Assembly (NCBI GenBank): GCA_904398645.1
Contig: CAJFPH010000181.1
Span: 1-14,659 of the forward strand
Source of the DNA: Allobutyricicoccus pentlandensis
GTDB lineage: Bacteria > Bacillota > Clostridia > Oscillospirales > QAMX01
DNA length: 14,659 nt
Direction: 5' to 3'
Shown: piece after piece, positions 7,742 to 14,659 of the stretch
How positions within the stretch are numbered: position 1 is the stretch's first letter
How the letters are laid out: every line of letters begins with the position of its first letter
Program-made: the position numbers and the translations under genes
The notes under the pieces: generated by a model
Seen by the model: only the letters and a program-made list of their open reading frames with translations
The model's database searches: none
What the model was told of the DNA's origin: nothing

Positions 7742-10700
7742 ATGAAAAAAGTAAAAGTTATTACAATAATAGTTATTATGTTTCTTTTTATATTTAGTAT
7801 AAATAAAGTTAGTGCAATAGAAGAATTACCAGATAATGGAGCAGAAATATCATCTGCAGTGGTAACACAAGTAAAAACAGGAACAGGACCATTTGATAAA
7901 GATGATGAACCAGGAAATGATTCAAGTGAGGATAATAATATAGTACGTTCATTTGATCAAGTAACATGGACTATAGAAAATACAATGGATTTATCAAATT
8001 CACAAACAGCAAGTTATAGTGGTGGAAAAATATATTTTGAGGCAACTTTACCAGATGTATTTACTTCTGAAACAGCTCATTGGGATACTGAATCAATGGG
8101 ATGGATAGAGGATTTAAATGTATCACAAGATGGACTTACAATTACAGGTTATTATCAGATGAGTGTTGATATTCCAACAATACCAGGAAAACAGAATTTA
8201 GCTTTTGTTGCAAAAATAGAAGGAGCTGCTAATGGAATAGATTTCCAGCCTACCATAAAAACATGGTTAAATGGAAATAGTACAGATAAAATAAAAACAA
8301 CAGTGCCAAACCCAACAATTATTAGTGCAGCACCAAGATATAATATACAGTTTTTAAGAAATTCTTTTTGGGATCAGAGAGTAACAGTGGATTTCGGAAA
8401 TGGTAATGAGACGGGTAGAATGTATAGTTATGGATTTGCTATACAATTATATAATAATGATATTTCAAAAGGATTAAAAGGAATAGAATTTCCAAATGGT
8501 GAAATTACTTTTGATATTAAAATGAAAGTAGATCGTTCGCTTGTTGGTTCAAGTGCTTTAGAAGATGTTACAAAAGAAAGCAATCTTAAATTGTGGAATT
8601 ATAATATAAATCTTCAAGAAGATTTGGGAAAAATACCAGGAAGAACTATGGTATTTAGTGGAATTCCACATAGTAGATTTTGTTATAGTATTCCATATGG
8701 TAGAGGTTCACAAGCAAAAATGAATTCAGTATATGATTCGGGTGATATAGTCATTACTCAAGCTGATGAATCGACATTAAAAATAACCATAAAAGATTAT
8801 AAATTTAATGGTATATATCCGTTATATAATGGAGCTAATAGTCCAGAATCTGATGTTGTTCAATATAATAAAAATGTTGGATGCTTTGGCGCTTATGAGT
8901 TCCAAGTATTTGTACCAGATAATGATGATATTGTAAGTGAAAATTATAATTATTATTTAACATTAAATGATGAAAATTTTAATGCAACATCAATATCTGG
9001 ACAAAATACAGTTGAACAACAAGTTACAAATGATGATAGTGATATAGTGCAGTATATTTTGCATAAAAAAGGAAATTATGGACATATCGTTTGGCTTTGT
9101 GATGAGAATAGAAAAACTATTGCATCTGATTGGAGATATGGTGATGCTACAGCAGTAAAAGGAGATATAATTAGTTTGCAGACGGTTGTGTCAATTGCAA
9201 GAACAAATGAAGATAATGTGTACGAAATAGATAGGTTAGTTAAATTTGACGGTGAAGCTTTTGAGCCTGTAGAATATAATGGTAATTATTTTACAACTAT
9301 ATATTTTGATACAATGACATTTAATATGTATTTTGTTACAAAACCTGATGGAACTAATTGGTCATCTCAAGACGAAAGAAATAAAGCAGATGTAGAAGAT
9401 TTGGTAATATATGAAAATATTGAAGATATACCTGAGGGATGGTTATGTGTTGGAGCATATTATGAGTCTAGTGGAGGATATTGTATTTTACCAAATTCAA
9501 ATGATCAGAGGAGTATATATACATATTTAAAAATAAAAGATAATGCAAAAATTGGGCAGACATATGGTTTTGTTCAAACTAGTAAATATTGGACTGTTGA
9601 TTTTGATAGAAATATATATACACAAACAAAATTAAAAGGTTATGATAATTATCCCGAACCAGCATATAAGGTAAGTGATCAAAATTATATTAAAGCAGAA
9701 TATGATGAGAATGGTGAAATTATAGCTGGAACACATTCTGGAGGTTATACAACAGGAAATTCATTGTTAATACTTGGGGCAAATCAAAAGATTCAACAAA
9801 CACCTGTAGATATTAATGATAATGAGAAAGTAAATTATGATTTGGGGAAAAATGAAAATGTTGTCAGATATAAAATAGAACCAACTTTATATCAAGAAGA
9901 AGAAAATAAAGCAGAAGTTACAGGTGTTACAGTTAAAATAACTGATACTTTACCTGAGGGGCTTACATATATTCCTAATAGTAGTAATTATGGTGAACCC
10001 GAAATTTCTGAAAATGGTAGAGTATTGACTTGGTATATATATAATTGTAGTTCAGACAAATTAATTGAACCATTATATTTTGAAGCAAACATTGCAGAAA
10101 ATACGCCAAATAGCACACAATATGTAAACACTGCAGTAATATCTTCAGATAATGATAAGGTGGGAAATTCAGTAGTTAAACTAAGAACATCAACAAGTAC
10201 AATACAAATAATAAATTTATCATCACATAGATTATATAAAACTACTGATATGTCAGTAATAGAAAAAAATAATCAAATACATTATACAATTTCATATAAA
10301 AATAATACTGATTTATCTATTCCAGATTTTCAGCTATTAGATATTCTTCCATATAATGGTGATGGAAGAGGAACCGAATATACAGGAAATTATATAGTAG
10401 ATAGAGTAGTAGTAACTCAAAATGATGCTAACGACGAAAAAATTTCAAATGATAATTTAAAAATATTATATACAAATAACGAAGATGTAAGAGAAAATTC
10501 AACAGTAAATGATGATAATTTAGGAGAAAATTGGAATGAAATCATGAGTGAAAATCTTAAACAAAATGCAACAGCAATAGCAATAAAAGGAGAAATAGTA
10601 CCACAAGGAAGTTTGAATATAGATATTTATTTACAAGTAAGTGATAATGAAGGGCTAAGTAAGTATGCAAATAATGCTACAGCAAGAATAGATAAAAATA

Positions 10701-11752
10701 CATCAGAGATGATAACAAGTGTTGTAAACGTGCAGGTAATAAAAAGAGCAATAGAAGGTATTGTATGGGAAGATAGTAATGAGAATGGATTAAAAGATGA
10801 AAATGAGATGCCACTAAGTAATATAGAGATGAGCTTAACTGATGAAAATGGTCAACAAGTAAAAAATGTGGATGGTGAAATTATTTCTAATGTAAAAACA
10901 GATAGTAATGGATATTATAAATTCGAAAATTTAACTATTGGAAATTATTATGTTAAGATTTTATTAGATGATGGAGAATATGTGTTAACGCAAAAAGAAG
11001 TGGGATCTAATAGTGAAATAAATAGCAAATTTGATGGTGAAACTAACGAAACAGATGTAATAACAAAATTAAATGGAACAGATTTACCAGAACTTACAAT
11101 ATCAAATGTAAATGCCGGATTAATAAGTAGAAAAACAAGTGTGTTAGTAAAACATGTAGATGAAGAAGGAAATAATTTGATAGAGCCGGAGATAATAGAA
11201 GGAAAAGTAGGAGATGAGTATCAAACACAAGCAAAAGATTTTGAAAAATATGAAGTAAAAGAGATAATAGGAAATGAAACAGGACAAATGACAACAGAGC
11301 AAATAACAGTAACATATGTGTATAAAAAAGTAGAAGGAAGTATAGAGATAACAAAGGTAGATAAAAAGGACAATAGTAAGTTAATAGAAGGAGCAACATT
11401 TAGAGTAGAAAAGCTAAATGAAAGCGGAGAGGTAGATGAGGAATTCTCATATCAAGAATTAACAACAGATAAAGATGGAAAAGTAAAATTTGAAGGATTA
11501 GAAGTAGGAAAATATAGAGTAATAGAGACAAGAGCACCACAAGGATATGAATTATCGAAAGAGTCAATAGAAATAGAAATAACAAAAGAAAATAGAGATA
11601 TAAGACTTACAGCAGAAAATGAATTAAAACTAGTATTACCAGAAACAGGTGGTGTAAATAATAATATAATATTTATAATGTCTGGACTTGTAATAATAGT
11701 AGTAGCAATAATATTAAATAGAAGAAATAAAGTAATAAAAATAAAAAAATAG
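7742..11752 (+). CDS. LPETG-anchored surface protein with DUF11-like, SdrD_B-like, MucBP and SpaA-type domains
   Basis: The 1336-residue protein has a signal peptide (1-25, likely cut after VSA) with no lipobox. A conserved acidic block follows (about 46-76: GTGPFDKDDEPGNDSS, then IVRSFDQVTW), then a long region (about 80-695) that I cannot assign. Two DUF11-like, transmembrane-free Ig-type domains follow (about 697-812 with DTLPEGLTY; about 829-990 with LDILPYNGD). Residues 1002-1122 resemble an SdrD_B domain, with GIVWEDSNENGLKDENE giving a calcium-loop-like Asp/Asn pattern. Then come MucBP-like (1133-1196) and SpaA-type (Lys1205, Glu1262, Asn1293) domains, LPETG 1299-1303, a membrane helix and a basic tail (NRRNKVIKIKK). 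It should be exported and wall-attached by a sortase such as the one encoded at the left of the window. No canonical YPKN pilin motif is present; an E-box is. The ligand is unknown. Confidence 0.9.
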   Translation: MKKVKVITIIVIMFLFIFSINKVSAIEELPDNGAEISSAVVTQVKTGTGPFDKDDEPGNDSSEDNNIVRSFDQVTWTIENTMDLSNSQTASYSGGKIYFEATLPDVFTSETAHWDTESMGWIEDLNVSQDGLTITGYYQMSVDIPTIPGKQNLAFVAKIEGAANGIDFQPTIKTWLNGNSTDKIKTTVPNPTIISAAPRYNIQFLRNSFWDQRVTVDFGNGNETGRMYSYGFAIQLYNNDISKGLKGIEFPNGEITFDIKMKVDRSLVGSSALEDVTKESNLKLWNYNINLQEDLGKIPGRTMVFSGIPHSRFCYSIPYGRGSQAKMNSVYDSGDIVITQADESTLKITIKDYKFNGIYPLYNGANSPESDVVQYNKNVGCFGAYEFQVFVPDNDDIVSENYNYYLTLNDENFNATSISGQNTVEQQVTNDDSDIVQYILHKKGNYGHIVWLCDENRKTIASDWRYGDATAVKGDIISLQTVVSIARTNEDNVYEIDRLVKFDGEAFEPVEYNGNYFTTIYFDTMTFNMYFVTKPDGTNWSSQDERNKADVEDLVIYENIEDIPEGWLCVGAYYESSGGYCILPNSNDQRSIYTYLKIKDNAKIGQTYGFVQTSKYWTVDFDRNIYTQTKLKGYDNYPEPAYKVSDQNYIKAEYDENGEIIAGTHSGGYTTGNSLLILGANQKIQQTPVDINDNEKVNYDLGKNENVVRYKIEPTLYQEEENKAEVTGVTVKITDTLPEGLTYIPNSSNYGEPEISENGRVLTWYIYNCSSDKLIEPLYFEANIAENTPNSTQYVNTAVISSDNDKVGNSVVKLRTSTSTIQIINLSSHRLYKTTDMSVIEKNNQIHYTISYKNNTDLSIPDFQLLDILPYNGDGRGTEYTGNYIVDRVVVTQNDANDEKISNDNLKILYTNNEDVRENSTVNDDNLGENWNEIMSENLKQNATAIAIKGEIVPQGSLNIDIYLQVSDNEGLSKYANNATARIDKNTSEMITSVVNVQVIKRAIEGIVWEDSNENGLKDENEMPLSNIEMSLTDENGQQVKNVDGEIISNVKTDSNGYYKFENLTIGNYYVKILLDDGEYVLTQKEVGSNSEINSKFDGETNETDVITKLNGTDLPELTISNVNAGLISRKTSVLVKHVDEEGNNLIEPEIIEGKVGDEYQTQAKDFEKYEVKEIIGNETGQMTTEQITVTYVYKKVEGSIEITKVDKKDNSKLIEGATFRVEKLNESGEVDEEFSYQELTTDKDGKVKFEGLEVGKYRVIETRAPQGYELSKESIEIEITKENRDIRLTAENELKLVLPETGGVNNNIIFIMSGLVIIVVAIILNRRNKVIKIKK
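11138..11650 (+). repeat. MucBP-SpaA-LPETG C-terminal cassette, copy 2
   Basis: This is the second copy of the segment at 7035-7560. It encodes SVLVKHVDEEGNNL, the E-box YRVIETRAPQGY and LVLPETG. Only the membrane helix and tail beyond LPETG differ clearly from the first copy. Confidence 0.85.
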
Positions 11753-11763
11753 CAAATATTAAT

Positions 11764-11804
11764 AAAGAGATAATAGACATTGAAGGTTTGTTATCTCTTT
11801 TTTT
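11764..11804 (+). terminator. Rho-independent terminator after the 1336-residue protein gene
   Basis: A perfect 10-bp stem AAAGAGATAA (11764-11773) with TTATCTCTTT (11791-11800) extends by about five more pairs including wobbles, leaving a 7-nt loop around 11779-11785. The T-run 11798-11804 overlaps the 3' arm end. It lies 11 nt after the stop codon. Confidence 0.88.
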
Positions 11805-11828
11805 ATAATAAAATAAAAGTGAAAAACA

Positions 11829-11858
11829 TTGAAAAAAGTTACGAAAATAATATACAAT
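11829..11858 (+). promoter_or_regulatory. Probable promoter of the third surface protein gene
   Basis: TTGAAA (11829-11834) and TACAAT (11853-11858) are spaced 18 nt apart, the same geometry as the promoter at 7690-7719. The -35 region is identical over 14 bases, and the leader AGAGGTGTTAT plus the first codons are also shared. This indicates the promoter was duplicated with the gene and both genes may be co-regulated. Confidence 0.65.
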
Positions 11859-11878
11859 ATATTTATTAGAGGTGTTAT

Positions 11879-14659
11879 ATGAAAAAAGTAAAAATTACAT
11901 TAATAATATTAATAATGTTTCTTTTTATATTTAATATAGATAAAATAAATGCTGCAAGTGATCAAGGAAATTTTGCCAAAATATCATCTTCAGTTGTAAC
12001 GCAAGTAAAGACAGGAACAGGGCCTTTTGATGCAAATGATGAGCCAGGAAATGATTCAAGTGAAAATAATGATATAGTACGTTCATTTGATCAAGTAACA
12101 TGGACAATAGAAAATACAATGGTATTAAAAGATAGTACAACTGAAAGTATAAATGGTGGAATTATTCATATAGAAGCAGAATTGCCTCAAGAATATGCAA
12201 ATTTAATGAGATGGGATTTAAGTTCCATGGGTTGGACAGAAGGTACAGGTACAGTCTCATCTGATGGTATAAAATTTAGTGCTTCATATCAAATGAATGA
12301 GGATAATGTAACAGTTCCAGGAAAACAAACATTAATATTGGTGTTGAAAGTAGATGGTGCTCTTAATGGTACTAAAATAACTCCTAAGGTTACTGTATGG
12401 ATAGAAGGAAATGAAGATAATGAAAAGGTAGAAGTTGAAAATTTTAATACGGTAACTGTTAGTGCAGCACCAAAATATAATATAAAACTTGCAAGAAATA
12501 CTGGATTATATAAGGAGATTGAAATAGAAGAAAACGGAGTAAAACAAAGAGGAAGAATTTATGGATATGCAATAGGATATCAATTATATAATGAAACCAC
12601 AAGTAAAGGATTAAAGGGAATTGAATATCCAACAGGTGATATTGATCTTACAGTTGATTTAAAACTTGAAAAAACTAAAATAGGTAATTCAAGTGATGTA
12701 GAAGATATAACTTTATCATCTACACCTATGTTATATAATTATAAAGTAAATAAAAGATATTTTGATACAGGTACCATTCCAAATAGAAATATGAATGTTA
12801 CTAGACACTCCGCATATTATGGTTCTTTTCCATGGTCTTCAAGAAATCTTAATGATACTCAAAGCAATATAGAAAGGTGCTGTTATAATTCTGGTAATAT
12901 AAATATTACTCAAGAAGCTAATAAGTTAAATTTAAAATTGTCAGATTATAAGTTTGATGGATATTTTCCAACAAAAAGTGGCTTTGCAGAAGCTAATCAA
13001 GCATATGATAACTATACAAGCAATATAGGTTTTTTTAGTACAATATATTTTCAAGTCTTTGTACCATATACAGATGAGAGTACAGAAGATGGATATAATT
13101 ATTACTTAACAGTGTCAGATAAAGAATTTAGTGCTACTTCTTTAAGTGGTCAAAAAGTAACAAAACAAATGGTTACTAATGATGATTCTGATAGATTACA
13201 ACATTACTACTATAGAGAAGGTTCTTTTGCAAGATATCATTGGTTACAAACAAGTTTTTCAAATACAACAGGATTATATTCGTATTATACAAGAGGAGAT
13301 GCAAAAGCAACTATTGGACAAAAATTTGTAAGCAGATTAGATTTTGCTTCTGGAACTAATAATGATATTTCTAGTGATGTATATGATGCAAATGCACTTT
13401 TAAAATTTGATGGAAGTGTACTTGATGTAACTGAAATTGATGGTATAACGTGGAGAGAAAGGCCAGGAAATGCAACTAATACTGTAAATAGTAATGATAT
13501 GCAATTTAAAATGTTATATGCTGCCAAGCCAGATGGAACTAATTGGAGTTCAGATGAAGAGATGGGGCAGGCAGAAGAAGAAGATTTATTGTTTTTTGAC
13601 AGTATGGAACAATTAAAGGCACAACTTGGAGATAATGCTATATGCGTTGGAGTATTATATGAATCAATAAGTGGTAGTTTTGGATATAGTTCCGGATGTA
13701 CGTTGGAATTAGCTTTGCAAGTGAATGAAAATGCAAAAATTGGTGACGTATATCAATTCGTATCAGTAATAAGACTATATTTTGAAGATAATAAACTTGA
13801 CAGAACTACTCAAACTAGATCTAATCCTGATGCAGTATTTCCAGATGAAGATGTACAAATGAAAAGTAATTATGTTAAAACAAAATATGATGATAGTGGA
13901 AATATTATGACAGGTACTCATAGTGGCGGATATGCTCAAGGACAATCTTTGCTTATCGTTGGAGGTAATGTTTCAATATTAAAAGAAGTTAATGATAAAA
14001 CTGATTCAGGTTCAACTAAGGTAAACTACGATTTAGGAAGAAATGAATATGAAGTAGAATATAAATTAACACCTAAATTAACTAAAATACAAACAACATC
14101 TGGAGAGATACAGGATGTTACAGTTACTGTACAAGATACTTTACCCGAAGGACTTACATATGTTCAAAATAGTTCAAGTTATGGTGAACCTGAGATCACC
14201 AATAATGGTAATGGAACAACTACTTTAACATGGCAAATATATAATTGTCAGACGAATAAAGATATTGAGCCTATAATATTTAAGGCAAAGATAGATGAAG
14301 AAAGTACAAATGGTACACTGTATACAAATACTGTACTTGTATCTGCAGATAAAATAGGACCGTCTTTACCTACTACAAGAACAGCCACTGTAGATATTCA
14401 AGTAACAAACTTATCTGCACATAGATTATATAAAACTATAAGTACACCAGTAATAGAAAAAAATGGAGAAATACATTTTAGAGTAGTATATAAAAACAAT
14501 ACAGATGAGATAATTAAAGATTTTCAAATGCTAGATATATTACCATATAATGGAGATAGTAGAGGAACAAATTATACAGGAGATTATACATTAGATAGAC
14601 TTGTAGTAACACAAACAAATGAGACTAAACAAACAATATCAAATGATAACTTACAAATA
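11879..14659 (+). CDS. Paralogue of the preceding surface protein, N-terminal 927 codons (3' partial)
   Basis: ATG 11879 follows AGAGGTG with the same spacing as the upstream paralogue, and the frame stays open to the last base. The signal peptide covers about 1-25 (INA, then ASDQ). The acidic block GTGPFDANDEPGNDSS and IVRSFDQVTWTIENTM follow. The rest aligns along its whole length with the preceding protein; examples are VSAAPKYNI, SKGLKGIEYPTG, KPDGTNWSS, GTHSGGY, KVNYDLG, DTLPEGLTY and LDILPYNGD. By eye roughly half the positions match. A DUF11-like domain starts near 715 and a second near 848. The visible end (SNDNLQI) corresponds to about residue 908 of the paralogue, so about 430 residues, probably with SdrD_B, MucBP, SpaA and LPxTG parts, should lie outside the window. 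The anchor is therefore inferred. Function is unknown beyond being an exported surface protein. Confidence 0.88.
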   Translation, partial: MKKVKITLIILIMFLFIFNIDKINAASDQGNFAKISSSVVTQVKTGTGPFDANDEPGNDSSENNDIVRSFDQVTWTIENTMVLKDSTTESINGGIIHIEAELPQEYANLMRWDLSSMGWTEGTGTVSSDGIKFSASYQMNEDNVTVPGKQTLILVLKVDGALNGTKITPKVTVWIEGNEDNEKVEVENFNTVTVSAAPKYNIKLARNTGLYKEIEIEENGVKQRGRIYGYAIGYQLYNETTSKGLKGIEYPTGDIDLTVDLKLEKTKIGNSSDVEDITLSSTPMLYNYKVNKRYFDTGTIPNRNMNVTRHSAYYGSFPWSSRNLNDTQSNIERCCYNSGNINITQEANKLNLKLSDYKFDGYFPTKSGFAEANQAYDNYTSNIGFFSTIYFQVFVPYTDESTEDGYNYYLTVSDKEFSATSLSGQKVTKQMVTNDDSDRLQHYYYREGSFARYHWLQTSFSNTTGLYSYYTRGDAKATIGQKFVSRLDFASGTNNDISSDVYDANALLKFDGSVLDVTEIDGITWRERPGNATNTVNSNDMQFKMLYAAKPDGTNWSSDEEMGQAEEEDLLFFDSMEQLKAQLGDNAICVGVLYESISGSFGYSSGCTLELALQVNENAKIGDVYQFVSVIRLYFEDNKLDRTTQTRSNPDAVFPDEDVQMKSNYVKTKYDDSGNIMTGTHSGGYAQGQSLLIVGGNVSILKEVNDKTDSGSTKVNYDLGRNEYEVEYKLTPKLTKIQTTSGEIQDVTVTVQDTLPEGLTYVQNSSSYGEPEITNNGNGTTTLTWQIYNCQTNKDIEPIIFKAKIDEESTNGTLYTNTVLVSADKIGPSLPTTRTATVDIQVTNLSAHRLYKTISTPVIEKNGEIHFRVVYKNNTDEIIKDFQMLDILPYNGDSRGTNYTGDYTLDRLVVTQTNETKQTISNDNLQI

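Noticed and set aside
11094..11585. Minus-strand open frames opposite the end of the 1336-residue protein
   Set aside because: They are Leu-rich shadows of the MucBP/SpaA coding region, the same effect as in the preceding gene.
13285..13527. An 80-codon minus-strand frame
   Set aside because: It lies inside the uninterrupted 927-codon frame that aligns with the upstream paralogue.

Overview
The window is very AT-rich, uses TGG for Trp with no in-frame TGA, and carries strong AGAGG-type ribosome binding sites, a sortase and LPETG wall-anchored proteins. This points to a low-GC Gram-positive bacterium (Firmicutes/Bacillota), most likely an anaerobic, gut-type Clostridia or relative. Neither species nor genus can be fixed from this sequence. 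All genes lie on the + strand.

Layout: (1) bases 3-155 hold the C-terminal end of a membrane protein whose tail resembles that of the next gene, so it may be a first sortase. (2) Bases 167-1072 encode a class C (pilus-type) sortase, 11 nt downstream and so in the same operon; a strong hairpin terminator follows. (3) Bases 1200-7634 encode a 2144-residue surface protein: N-terminal membrane segment, GLUG-like beta-helix region, an unassigned middle, six Cna_B domains interleaved with two InlB-like repeat domains, a MucBP-like domain, a SpaA-type domain and an LPETG anchor. Its promoter region holds a perfect 24-bp palindrome between the -35 and -10 elements. (4) Bases 7742-11752 encode a 1336-residue LPETG surface protein with signal peptide, a large unassigned N-terminal region, two DUF11-like domains, an SdrD_B-like domain, and the same MucBP-SpaA-LPETG end as the preceding protein. 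(5) Bases 11879-14659 hold the first 927 codons of a paralogue of protein 4, cut by the window edge.

How it fits together: this looks like a sortase and substrate locus. The sortase(s) would recognise the VLPETG sorting signals and anchor or polymerise the giant proteins on the cell wall. Each surface-protein gene is followed by its own terminator (where visible) and preceded by its own promoter, so the three are probably separate transcription units. Genes 4 and 5 share almost the same promoter, leader and signal peptide; the 1200-7634 gene has a different, operator-like promoter. I see no CRISPR array, transposase, phage gene or RNA gene. The least explained parts are the long N-terminal region shared by proteins 4 and 5 and the middle of the 2144-residue protein.
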